Of a DNA stretch of 29,452 nt, positions 15,476 through 22,114 are shown in pieces; the stretch's first letter is position 1; the number at the start of each line of letters is the position of its first letter. The DNA is taken from IMG/VR virus record IMGVR_UViG_3300046533_000756, positions 1 to 29,452 of that record; one strand, written 5' to 3'. The notes beneath the pieces were generated by a model that searched no databases, was not told where the DNA came from, and worked only from the letters and a program-made list of their open reading frames with translations. This DNA comes from a virus. The translations under genes and the position numbers were made by a program.

Positions 15476-15828
15476 TTTACACCTCCAATCCAGACTGCCA
15501 TCGCACCGTGGGTTCCGTGACCGACGTGGATATTGTCTGCGTGGGCGTTGCGCGTGCAGGTGAAGCGCATGCCTTGAAGAGGCAAGCTATCGTTCTCGCA
15601 GAGGTCGTCGCTATCGGTCGGGAGTCGCTTGCTGTAGGGCGGGAATGCCGTGGTGATTGCGTTCGATTCTCTGATGCTGAGTTGCTGCGGCACTCCTACT
15701 TTATGCGTGATTTCGCAGAACGCCACCATCGACGCCGCATCCCTGTTAATCCCATCAGCGATCAATTCCTCCATCCGTGTGTTGTGTCGAGCCAGGTTGT
15801 CCTGGATCCGTTTGTCGTGTTTGTTCAT
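15472..15828 (-). CDS. Hypothetical 118-residue protein, first gene of leftward operon
   Basis: Starts MNKHDKRIQDNLARHN at 15828, preceded by AAAGGAG at normal spacing; the ATG 14 codons upstream (15870) lacks a ribosome site. N-terminal half helical and charged; C-terminal half has a FTCTRNAHADNIHVGHGTHG segment with Cys and several His. Being promoter-proximal it would be the earliest product of this transcript, but nothing identifies it. Confidence 0.5.
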   Translation of the reverse strand: MNKHDKRIQDNLARHNTRMEELIADGINRDAASMVAFCEITHKVGVPQQLSIRESNAITTAFPPYSKRLPTDSDDLCENDSLPLQGMRFTCTRNAHADNIHVGHGTHGAMAVWIGGVK

Positions 15829-15940
15829 CTGTGAGTCTCCTTTGTTTGCGGACGATTCGTACTCTCGCATAAGGGAGCAGGCATTGCAACACTAAAATTC
15901 ACATTGACGTGAGAATTCTTTTCTGCCAGAGTGGCGACCT
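15829..15940. promoter_or_regulatory. Divergent control region with palindrome
   Basis: 112 bp between the first leftward gene and the Cro/CI-type regulator. An imperfect palindrome ATTCaCA - TTGACG - TGaGAAT (15897-15916, arms 7 nt, one mismatch each) is centred in it and could be the regulator's operator. The stretch is AT-richer than its neighbours. I see no clean -35/-10 pair on either strand; TAAAAT (15893-15898, + strand) is the best -10-like match and is weak. Confidence 0.45.
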
Positions 15941-16141
15941 ATGGCAAAGCTGTCACCGACAATTCAATCAATTAAAGACGAAATGGAAAAGCGCGACTGG
16001 AACGCAATGAAGCTGGCTGAGGAGTCCGGCCTTAATTTCCAAACCGTGTACCGCGTGTTCAGCGGAGAGTTTGTTCCGAACCTGGCCATCGTCGAGAAGA
16101 TGGCGTGGGCGCTGGGCTGGCGTGTGCTGGTGAGACGGTGA
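15941..16141 (+). CDS. Cro/CI-type helix-turn-helix regulator (66 residues)
   Basis: A compact XRE-family protein: helices spanning TIQSIKDEMEKRDWNAMKLAEE, the turn SGLN and recognition helix FQTVYRVFSG, then a conserved tail PNLAIVEKMAWALGWRV. At 66 residues it is just the DNA-binding domain, like Cro. It heads the rightward early genes opposite the leftward operon, the classic place for a switch regulator. No CI-like partner with a cleavable domain is visible, so it may act alone. The ribosome site is weak. Confidence 0.85.
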   Translation: MAKLSPTIQSIKDEMEKRDWNAMKLAEESGLNFQTVYRVFSGEFVPNLAIVEKMAWALGWRVLVRR

Positions 16142-16374
16142 AAAACCCATCCCGCATCAAACCCTCTGGCCCCAAGGAACCACTGGCTGCATGGAAGCGG
16201 TTACCGGCGCGTGCCGTGCGGATCTACCGGCCGACCGATTCCGGCGCCACCACCGCGATGCGCGATGGAGTCCTGTACGCCACCGGTCCGAACAAGTCGA
16301 TCGTGCGGGTGACGCCGAAGAAACTCAGCAAGAAGGAAAGGAATCGGCTACGTTATGAAACCAAAACTTCGTGA
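16138..16374 (+). CDS. Basic hypothetical protein (78 residues)
   Basis: Starts at GTG 16138, which overlaps the regulator stop (GTGA). The protein is very basic (KNPSRIKPSGPKEP; a C-terminal KKLSKKERNRLRYE) with a central short beta stretch (AVRIYRPTDSG, GVLYATGPNK). Charge suggests nucleic-acid contact. An in-frame ATG at 16105 lies inside the regulator gene and was set aside. No family recognised. Confidence 0.5.
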   Translation: MKNPSRIKPSGPKEPLAAWKRLPARAVRIYRPTDSGATTAMRDGVLYATGPNKSIVRVTPKKLSKKERNRLRYETKTS

Positions 16375-16525
16375 CTTGAACTTCCGCCACTCGGGAGACG
16401 TCGACGACTACGCCGGCCGTTCCACCACCGAGGCGCGACAGTTCGCGATCCTCGCCATCTGGGCGGTGATCTGGGTGCTGGCGGCCATCTGCCTGGTGCT
16501 GGTGGCATTTCGGGTGCGGTCATGA
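16355..16525 (+). CDS. Small single-span membrane protein (56 residues)
   Basis: Reads MKPKLRDLNFRHSGDVDDYA and then a transmembrane helix (ILAIWAVIWVLAAICLVLVA, residues about 32-51). It overlaps the basic protein gene by 20 bp and its stop overlaps the next start (ATGA), which supports it being translated. N-terminal side charged, so an N-in orientation is likely. Function unknown; a superinfection or membrane-anchoring role is only speculation. Confidence 0.6.
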   Translation: MKPKLRDLNFRHSGDVDDYAGRSTTEARQFAILAIWAVIWVLAAICLVLVAFRVRS

Positions 16526-16731
16526 AACGCACTTCCTACTATTGCCCGTCCTGCCCAGTGGACCTGTCTGAGCTCAACCTGTTTGAACGTCTCGCCCACC
16601 TGCGCTACCACGCCAACGGACCAACATGGAAACCGGTGGCCAGCCAGGACGTCAAGCCGGATCCGGCGGGGGATCTCAATGACTCCCGCGGGGAGACCCA
16701 ACAGGCACATATCGGATGGAGGATGTATTAG
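16522..16731 (+). CDS. Small C2H2-like zinc protein (69 residues)
   Basis: N-terminus YYCPSCPVDLSELNLFERLA is followed by HLRYH: CxxC...HxxxH spaced like a C2H2 zinc finger. The rest is polar and probably disordered. Start overlaps the membrane gene (ATGA); the stop TAG shares a base with the GTG start of the replication gene. A DNA-binding accessory role is plausible from the finger alone. Confidence 0.55.
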   Translation: MKRTSYYCPSCPVDLSELNLFERLAHLRYHANGPTWKPVASQDVKPDPAGDLNDSRGETQQAHIGWRMY

Positions 16732-17756
16732 TGTACCGAACGCTCGACGCTTCATTCTGGACCGATCCCAAGGTCCGCAGTTTGAATCCATCTGGAAAGC
16801 TGGCACTGCTTTACCTGATCACGAATCCACACAGTCACGTCTCGGGAATCTACGTACTCCCACGGGCATACGCTATCCACGACACGGGGCTGGATGGCCC
16901 TACGCTGGATACCCTATACGATATCCTATCCAAGCTAGGAATCGGTAGTTTCGACCGGGAAAACGAGGTCGTGTGGGTGGTGAACATGCTCTCCTACCAA
17001 GGTCGAGGCGAAAAGAACCTCCGCAGTGCGGCCAACCAACTCTCAACACTCCATAACTCCAGTATCATCACCGACTTCCTGATTCGGTATCCAAAAGTTA
17101 AGCAATACGTGTCCGATACGGTATTGGATAGGGTATCCGCAGTTGGCACTCCGAACAGGAACAGGAACAGAACAGGAACAGAAGGGGAGAGGGAGGGGGA
17201 TCCGGGGGAACCACTCGCGCTCATCCGGCCTGAGGACTTTACGGGATTCGGTCCCGACATCCCGTTTGCGGGACCGACAGATCTCCAGAAAATGCTTTAC
17301 GGGGACGATGCTCCACCCGTGACGCTGATGGTGGATCACCAGCCCGAGGTCGGCAAGAAGCGGGCCCGGCAGATACCGGAGGATTTCAAAGTCACGGCGG
17401 TCATGCGGGAATGGGCAGCCAGCCAGGACCTGCACGTCGATCTGGATCTCGAGACCGCCCGCATGATCGACCACTTCAAGGCCAACGGGGAACCGAAGGC
17501 GGACTGGATCGCCACCTGGCGGAACTGGATCCGGCGGGCGCCGCAGTTCAATGGCAACGGGAATGGGAACGGCCGTAAGGATCAGACCAAGGCTCCTGCC
17601 ATCGAGCATCCCGACCATGAGGCACACCCCACACATTTCTGCTCCGACTGCAACGAGGCCCATGCCTGGACGTGTGAGAACTTCGGTCAGCCCGTCCGGT
17701 GTGGCAGTCCCACACACAGCGCCTGTCCCAAATTCGCAGCGAGGTTTAAACGATGA
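16731..17756 (+). CDS. Replication initiator / replisome organizer-type protein
   Basis: A 341-residue protein. Residues 1-100 match the N-terminal winged-helix domain of phage replication proteins (FWTDPKVRSLNPSGKLALLY, HVSGIYVLPRAYA, a helical YDILSKLGIG and VVWVVNMLSYQG). A low-complexity linker (NRNRNRTGTEGERE) joins this to a DnaT/DnaD-like C-terminal part (LPEDF-type PEDFKVTAVMREWAA... then KADWIATWRNWIRRA), followed by a Cys/His cluster (FCSDCNEAHAWTC, RCGSPTHSACPK) likely to bind zinc. Start GTG 16731 is preferred (GGAGG 8 nt ahead); an in-frame ATG at 16716 also exists. It probably loads helicase at the origin. See the repeats noted inside the gene. Confidence 0.75.
   Translation: MYRTLDASFWTDPKVRSLNPSGKLALLYLITNPHSHVSGIYVLPRAYAIHDTGLDGPTLDTLYDILSKLGIGSFDRENEVVWVVNMLSYQGRGEKNLRSAANQLSTLHNSSIITDFLIRYPKVKQYVSDTVLDRVSAVGTPNRNRNRTGTEGEREGDPGEPLALIRPEDFTGFGPDIPFAGPTDLQKMLYGDDAPPVTLMVDHQPEVGKKRARQIPEDFKVTAVMREWAASQDLHVDLDLETARMIDHFKANGEPKADWIATWRNWIRRAPQFNGNGNGNGRKDQTKAPAIEHPDHEAHPTHFCSDCNEAHAWTCENFGQPVRCGSPTHSACPKFAARFKR
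16907..17215 (+). other. Candidate replication origin inside the initiator gene
   Basis: Within the initiator coding region: GGTATCC-type heptamers at 16907-16913 (as GGATACC), 17086-17092 and 17132-17138; an 11-bp inverted pair GGATACCCTAT (16907-16917) and ATAGGGTATCC (17128-17138); then five GAACAG hexamers (17153-17181) running into an A/G-only tract of about 20 nt. The stretch up to about 17150 is AT-richer by eye than the rest of the gene. Lambda-type phages keep the origin with iterons inside the initiator gene at the interdomain linker, the position seen here. Not proven. Confidence 0.4.
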
Positions 17757-18334
17757 TCCTCAACTTCACCATGCCCGGCGATGTTCCCAGCTTGAAAAAT
17801 TCCAACGGCATGAACCGCCGCGGTCAACGCTTCGACAACGACGAAGTGAAGGTCTACAAGCGGGATTTCTTCTACAAGCTGGCCAAGGAATTCCACTGCA
17901 AGTACCTGGGCAACAAGGCAGGGCTTCTCGGCTGCATCATCCGCATCTACCACCGGGACTGGCGCCGGGACGCCGATGTCGAAATCATTTACGACTGCCT
18001 GCAAACCGCCGGCGTCGTGCTCAACGATCGATGGATTCGTAACAAGCTCGTGCTGGGAGACCTGCTCGACGCCGACAATCCTCGTGCCGAAATCACACTC
18101 TTCACTCTCGGAGACTCTCATGAAAATATCGCGTTACTCGATCTGGCCAAACAGCTGCTTGGGGCCATTCGTCCTATGCGCTCTCGTGCCGTTGATCTTA
18201 GCGGCTGGGTGCCTTCACCGGGTAAAATCGAATTCGTCCCAGCCGGTAGCGGACCAAGCCCTGATGGAACGCTCCCAACTGGGAAACGTCCACGCCAACA
18301 TCGTGGCGTTCGACGCCTACCTGAAGGGGCTTAA
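17753..18334 (+). CDS. rusA: RusA-like Holliday junction resolvase
   Basis: The ORF has 193 codons. Residues 1-120 are RusA-like: VPSLKNSNGM at 11-20, HRDWRRDADVEIIYD (Asp73, Asp75, Asp81) and CLQTAGVVLNDRWIRN (Asp92), matching the metal-binding aspartates of RusA (Asp70, Asp72, Asp91 in E. coli). RusA resolves Holliday junctions using magnesium; in phages it clears branched DNA before packaging. Start overlaps the initiator stop (ATGA). Residues after about 122 are Arg/Pro/Gly-rich and look like an out-of-frame reading of the lipoprotein gene that begins at 18120. The real protein may end near there if a frameshift is present, or carry this odd extension. Confidence 0.8.
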   Translation: MILNFTMPGDVPSLKNSNGMNRRGQRFDNDEVKVYKRDFFYKLAKEFHCKYLGNKAGLLGCIIRIYHRDWRRDADVEIIYDCLQTAGVVLNDRWIRNKLVLGDLLDADNPRAEITLFTLGDSHENIALLDLAKQLLGAIRPMRSRAVDLSGWVPSPGKIEFVPAGSGPSPDGTLPTGKRPRQHRGVRRLPEGA

Positions 18335-18536
18335 ACCGGGAACCGGTGTCGATCCAGCTCAGAACCGGGCACTACAGGTTGCCGTGGCTTCGTTCCAGCA
18401 GGCCAACACGGCGCTTTCGGACTTCGACACGGCTGTGAGGACGTTCGGGAACTGGAAGGCCTGTCTCCGGGTCGTACAGGCCAGAAGTCGTCAAGCGGTG
18501 CTCGATGGGGCCGTTTTGGACAGGATGCGGCCGTGA
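18120..18536 (+). CDS. Putative phage lipoprotein (lipobox signal peptide)
   Basis: A 138-residue protein from ATG 18120. N-terminus MKISRYSIWPNSCLGP then a hydrophobic stretch VLCALVPLILAAGC, which ends in a lipobox-like LAAG|C; the mature part is polar and helical (ANIVAFDAYLKGL, a QQANTALSDFD segment). Lipid anchoring on Cys31 is predicted. The first 215 bp overlap the RusA frame. Outer-membrane spanin, exclusion lipoprotein or other envelope roles are all possible; none is shown. Confidence 0.5.
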   Translation: MKISRYSIWPNSCLGPFVLCALVPLILAAGCLHRVKSNSSQPVADQALMERSQLGNVHANIVAFDAYLKGLKPGTGVDPAQNRALQVAVASFQQANTALSDFDTAVRTFGNWKACLRVVQARSRQAVLDGAVLDRMRP

Positions 18537-18709
18537 AAACCATCACCGTCGTGCTCGAAGAACAACCCGATGGCCACGTCATCATGCGGACTGAACCGCG
18601 GGAGGCCCTCAGCGTCATCCTGGCCAAGGCCGCACATCTCGAGGATCTCAGCCTCATCGAGATCGCTCTGATTAACTTCATGGTCGAACTACGGAGGCAT
18701 GGAAAGTGA
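18533..18709 (+). CDS. Hypothetical 58-residue protein
   Basis: Starts GTG 18533 with a GTGA overlap to the lipoprotein stop. Reads MKTITVVLEEQPDGHVIMRT, then helical (EALSVILAKAAHLEDLSL). Its stop overlaps the next GTG start. The tight coupling makes translation likely; no family recognised. Confidence 0.5.
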   Translation: MKTITVVLEEQPDGHVIMRTEPREALSVILAKAAHLEDLSLIEIALINFMVELRRHGK

Positions 18710-19017
18710 TGCATTACCGAGACTTACCACCATTACCGCCAGTGCGCTGGAGACGACACATTCCCGAAGGACATGTCTGCCGTTTGTGCGGTAGCGAGTT
18801 CCATCGATTCGCCTGTCCTGCCGGCGGAATTGCCGGGCGTTATCTCACGAACATATCGATTCCGCGGGAGCATTTTCTCAGCACGATGTTTGTGCGGAGG
18901 ACGCCCACTGAGGATCTGATCGATATCATGTGTAGTGCGCTGGAGGAACTGCCTCCGTTCACCACAATGAATGAGATGATCTATCGCGCACAACGCGTGC
19001 GCGTGGAGGATTTGTGA
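18706..19017 (+). CDS. Cys/His-containing hypothetical protein (103 residues)
   Basis: Starts GTG 18706 (ATG 18709 possible) with GGAGG at 18693-18697. Contains HVCRLCGSEFHRFACP, a likely zinc site (CxxC...H...C), then a helical C-terminus (LIDIMCSALEELPPF). Overlaps its neighbours by GTGA on both sides. Function unknown. Confidence 0.5.
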   Translation: MMHYRDLPPLPPVRWRRHIPEGHVCRLCGSEFHRFACPAGGIAGRYLTNISIPREHFLSTMFVRRTPTEDLIDIMCSALEELPPFTTMNEMIYRAQRVRVEDL

Positions 19018-19334
19018 AGAAAAAGGTTCGAATGAACTGGAAAAGGGAATTTGAGGATCTCGAGCTTAGAATGAAGCACAACAGCCAGATTGATCGTCGT
19101 CGCGTCGAAAAGATGCATCGCCGGGCATTGCTTTCTGAGCAACTAAGCGTCAGGCTCTACAGGGTTCTGCTCGATAGTTCGCAGACGGTTCGTGGTGGTG
19201 TTCAATGGTGCCGTGAATGTGGTAGTAGTGCTGTGGTGTCGGAGCGGTACCGCATGCTGCATGAGGACCATTGCAAGGTGGGAACTCTGGAATTGGCTGT
19301 GAACTCGATGTGTACGCGAGGCATTGAGGTGTGA
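19014..19334 (+). CDS. Basic hypothetical protein with zinc-type cysteines (106 residues)
   Basis: GTG start at 19014 overlaps the previous stop. The N-terminal half is a basic helical stretch (MKKKVRMNWKREFEDLELRM; IDRRRVEKMHRRAL) and the C-terminal half has WCRECG, then HEDHC, which may form a metal site. No family recognised. The positively charged helix suggests nucleic-acid or partner binding. Confidence 0.5.
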   Translation: MKKKVRMNWKREFEDLELRMKHNSQIDRRRVEKMHRRALLSEQLSVRLYRVLLDSSQTVRGGVQWCRECGSSAVVSERYRMLHEDHCKVGTLELAVNSMCTRGIEV

Positions 19335-19376
19335 TCGTCCGCGGGAAACGGATCCCGCACCAACTGAAAGGAAACT

Positions 19377-19748
19377 ATGAGTTTTATGTCAAAGTTCGCG
19401 GAAGTTCTGATGGGCTTCGATAAGGCGCTGGCTCAAGTCAATCCACTGTTCGCGATGGCGGCGCCACTGATCGCTGCAATCGATCCGAAGGCGGCTCCCG
19501 TCTTGAGCAAGGTGGGTGGTGGTATCGATTCCATGATCGGGATCGTGGCCAACATCGAAGCAGTGAAACTGTCGGTGCCGGGCATGACGGGACCACAAGC
19601 TGCGGTGGCTGCTGCTCCTCAGATCGCCCAAGTGGTGCTGGCGTCGTTGACGTTAGCTGGCAAGTCTCCCAAGGACAAGGAACTGTTTAAGGCCCAGTCC
19701 GCGCAGCTGGCCGGACTGATCAACGATATCGCCAATAACTTCGAGTAA
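19377..19748 (+). CDS. Small Ala/Val-rich phage protein (123 residues)
   Basis: Starts MSFMSKFAEVLMGFDKALAQ, with a helix-turn pattern rich in small residues (PLIAAIDPKAAPVLSKVGGG; a VAAAPQIAQVVLASLTLAGK block; AQLAGLINDIANNFE at the end). I recall similar small proteins next to terminase genes in tailed phages, without function. It may be amphipathic, but there is no clear transmembrane span. AAAGGAA lies ahead of the ATG. It is followed by a terminator-like hairpin. Confidence 0.55.
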   Translation: MSFMSKFAEVLMGFDKALAQVNPLFAMAAPLIAAIDPKAAPVLSKVGGGIDSMIGIVANIEAVKLSVPGMTGPQAAVAAAPQIAQVVLASLTLAGKSPKDKELFKAQSAQLAGLINDIANNFE

Positions 19749-19755
19749 CGGGAGC

Positions 19756-19785
19756 GGGAGCGCGAGGCCAAGGCTCCCTCTTTTT
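19756..19785 (+). terminator. Terminator-like hairpin before terminase genes
   Basis: Stem GGGAGC (19756-19761, with a second direct copy at 19750-19755) pairs with GCTCCC (19773-19778), followed by TC and five T (19779-19785). The T-run abuts the ribosome site GGAGG (19786-19790) of the small terminase. It could end the early transcript or act as a partial attenuator. Confidence 0.6.
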
Positions 19786-19797
19786 GGAGGTGCATAA

Positions 19798-20403
19798 ATG
19801 GCCGGCATGCCCAAACGCCGCGCGCGCAAGGAGCGTTCGAAGTCTTTCACCGAACTGAACAATGCTCTGGAAATCATCTGCATGCACATCGCCAGTGCGG
19901 GCAACCTGGTGACGTTCTGCCAGATGCACGATATTCACTACGGTACGGTCTTGGCCTGGATCCAGTCCGACGAGAAGCGGCAGGAGCAATTCACCAAGGC
20001 GATGAATGCCCGGGAGCAGCACGCCAAGGAATTCGTGCTGCGTGAACTGATCGAACATCGCCAGGCTGATCTGCTCGACGCGTTCAACGAGGACGGCGCG
20101 ATGAAGCAGCTATCCGACATTCCCGTGGGACTGCGCCGGCTGATCTCCAGCCTTAAGGTGGAGGAGCTCTTTGAGGACGTCGAGGAACCGATGGATCCCA
20201 AGAATCCCAAATCTCCCAAGGTCAAGAAGCGCGTGCTGATTGGGTATCTCAAAGAGATCAAGGTCATGGACAAGGCACGCACCAATGAGACACTCGCCCG
20301 GCATCTGAAGATGCTCACCGACAAGCTGAGTGTGGGTGTGGACCTGACCACTGAGGAGGTCGTCGAGAAGTCATGGCGCACCAATCAGGTGAAGAAATCG
20401 TGA
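19798..20403 (+). CDS. terS: Terminase small subunit
   Basis: A 201-residue protein. After a basic N-terminus (KRRARKERS) comes a helix-turn-helix-like unit (ASAGNLVTFCQMHDIHYGTV and on to WIQSDEKR), typical of small-terminase DNA-recognition domains, then helical oligomerisation segments (LLDAFNEDGAMKQL, LRRLISSLKVEELFEDV) and a C-terminal coil (KEIKVMDKARTNETLARHLK). It is two genes ahead of the large subunit, as expected. It would recognise pac or cos DNA and load the motor. GGAGG stands 7 nt before the ATG. Confidence 0.75.
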   Translation: MAGMPKRRARKERSKSFTELNNALEIICMHIASAGNLVTFCQMHDIHYGTVLAWIQSDEKRQEQFTKAMNAREQHAKEFVLRELIEHRQADLLDAFNEDGAMKQLSDIPVGLRRLISSLKVEELFEDVEEPMDPKNPKSPKVKKRVLIGYLKEIKVMDKARTNETLARHLKMLTDKLSVGVDLTTEEVVEKSWRTNQVKKS

Positions 20404-20603
20404 AGTGTCCGGTGTGCCATACCGAATGCGTGCGGCTTGATGTTCCAGTTTTTACTTTGAAGTGCGTTGAGCCTGAGCTCGAGACGCCGGAGGTCCGTAA
20501 GTGGTTTGATGAAGTCACTGTCATCCTCGCCAAGCAGCTGGAGTCTAATCCTTTCGGATTCTGCGTCTACTGTGGAAGTGTGGTTCACTTTGTTCCATCA
20601 TGA
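20400..20603 (+). CDS. Small zinc-ribbon protein between terminase genes (67 residues)
   Basis: GTG start at 20400 overlaps the small-terminase stop (GTGA), and the stop overlaps the large-terminase ATG. CPVCHTEC at the start and CVYCG near the end form two CxxC pairs, as in a zinc ribbon. The in-frame ATG at 20373 would overlap terS by 31 bp. Its position suggests a packaging-associated role, but none is known. Confidence 0.55.
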   Translation: MKCPVCHTECVRLDVPVFTLKCVEPELETPEVRKWFDEVTVILAKQLESNPFGFCVYCGSVVHFVPS

Positions 20604-22054
20604 CCGCTGCTGAGATCATCTGCAATTGGCGTGAGAATCCCCTCTCGTTTGCCTACGAAGAACTGAAATTTACTCCCGACAAGTGGCAGGAGGAGGCCCT
20701 GCGCGTGTTCCCATCGCAGGACGCCGACAAGATGCGGCTGAGTCTGCAGGCCTGCACCGGCCCGGGTAAGACTGCGGTGATGGCCATCATGGTCCTGAAC
20801 TTCATGGCCTGCTATGCCCGCAAGAACGAACACCCGAAGGGCCTGTGCGTCTCGATCACCCAGGACAACCTGCGTGCCAACCTGTGGCCGGAACTGGCGA
20901 ACTGGCAGAACAGATCAGAGTATCTGAAGCGCAAATTCGTCTGGGGCAAGGAACGGTTCTACAACGTCGACCACCCCGAGACGTACTTCATGGAGGCACG
21001 GACGTGGTCCAAGAAGGCTGACAAGGAGGCCCAGGGCCGCACGCTGTCGGGGCTCCATGCGCCATTCGTGCTGGTGGTGATGGATGAGGCTGGCGACATT
21101 CCCGTGCCGATCCTGCGTTCGGCAGAGCAGATCTTTTCCACGTCGTTTGAGTGGGCGAAGATTCTCATGGGCGGCAATCCCACATCACTGGAAGGCTGTC
21201 TCTACCATGCGGCCAGCCATGCGCGGAAACACTGGTACATCATCCGAGTTACGGGAGATCCCAACGATCCGATGCGATCACCGCGCGTCAACCTGGCCAA
21301 CGCGAAACTCCAGATTGAAACCTACGGCCGGGACAATCCCTGGATCAAGGCCACAATCCTTGGGCAGTTCCCGGATGCTTCGATCAACGCCCTACTCGGC
21401 ATTGAGGACGTTCAGGCGGCTATCGATCGCGTGATTGAACCGCATCTCTACGAATGGGCAGAGAAGCGGCTCGGTGTGGACGTGGCGCGATTCGGTGACG
21501 ATCGCACGGTGATCTTCCCGCGGCAGGGTCTCTACTGTCCTCCACGCCCAGTGCCGATGCGAAATGCCGATACAGTGGCGATTGCGGCCCGGGTGGCGGG
21601 GGCAGTGGCGAAGTGGGGTGGCGGCCATCGATCTCTGGTTCCGATCTTCATCGACGACACGGGTCACTGGGGTCATGGTGTGTTCGATATCCTGAACAAC
21701 GGCGGGTACACTGCCTTTCCGATCACCTACCATGCGCCGGCGACCGATCATCGGTTCAAGAACGTCACCACCGAGATGGCATTCCGCAAGGCGGACTGGG
21801 TCAAGAAGGGTGGCAAGCTGCCCAACATCCCAGAGCTCGTGACCGAACTGACTGCCCGTACTTACACGATTCTCGGGGGCAAGCTGGTGTTGGAAGACAA
21901 GGGGCTGGTGAAAGCCAGGCTCGGGTATTCGCCGGACTATGACGACGCATTGAACAACACGTTCTTTCTGCCTGATGCTCCGATGGAACAGTATCCTGGA
22001 GAATTGGGCCAGAGCTCTGTGGCTAAACACGATTTCGACCCCAACGCCGGGTAG
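20600..22054 (+). CDS. terL: Terminase large subunit (ATPase and nuclease)
   Basis: A 484-residue protein with the two-domain plan of packaging motors. ATPase: Walker A ACTGPGKT (residues 51-58), Walker B FVLVVMDEA with Asp162-Glu163, and GGNP coupling motif (about 181-184). RNase H-like nuclease: LGVDVARFGDD (Asp294), IFIDDTGHWG and YSPDYDDALNNTF (Asp446, Asp448 or Asp449), supplying acidic metal ligands. It cuts concatemeric DNA and pumps it into the procapsid through the portal encoded two genes downstream. It starts ATGA-coupled to the zinc-ribbon gene. Confidence 0.92.
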   Translation: MTAAEIICNWRENPLSFAYEELKFTPDKWQEEALRVFPSQDADKMRLSLQACTGPGKTAVMAIMVLNFMACYARKNEHPKGLCVSITQDNLRANLWPELANWQNRSEYLKRKFVWGKERFYNVDHPETYFMEARTWSKKADKEAQGRTLSGLHAPFVLVVMDEAGDIPVPILRSAEQIFSTSFEWAKILMGGNPTSLEGCLYHAASHARKHWYIIRVTGDPNDPMRSPRVNLANAKLQIETYGRDNPWIKATILGQFPDASINALLGIEDVQAAIDRVIEPHLYEWAEKRLGVDVARFGDDRTVIFPRQGLYCPPRPVPMRNADTVAIAARVAGAVAKWGGGHRSLVPIFIDDTGHWGHGVFDILNNGGYTAFPITYHAPATDHRFKNVTTEMAFRKADWVKKGGKLPNIPELVTELTARTYTILGGKLVLEDKGLVKARLGYSPDYDDALNNTFFLPDAPMEQYPGELGQSSVAKHDFDPNAG

Positions 22055-22106
22055 TGTCAAAAATAAATCACACAATCCCTTGACTGTGGAAAACTCTTGT
22101 GTCAAG
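22054..22106. promoter_or_regulatory. Short intergenic stretch with TTGAC-type repeats
   Basis: GTGTCAA occurs at 22054-22060 and 22099-22105; the inverse CTTGAC at 22079-22084 pairs with GTCAAG at 22101-22106. It is the longest gap in the head operon before the capsid gene and is AT-rich. It may hold a promoter or operator, but no -10 box at the right spacing is seen on either strand. Confidence 0.3.
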
Positions 22107-22114
22107 TTCCGCGC

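Noticed and set aside
22079-22106. TTGACT as a sigma-70 promoter -35 box
   Set aside because: At 17 nt spacing the sequence is CAAGTT, not a -10 box.
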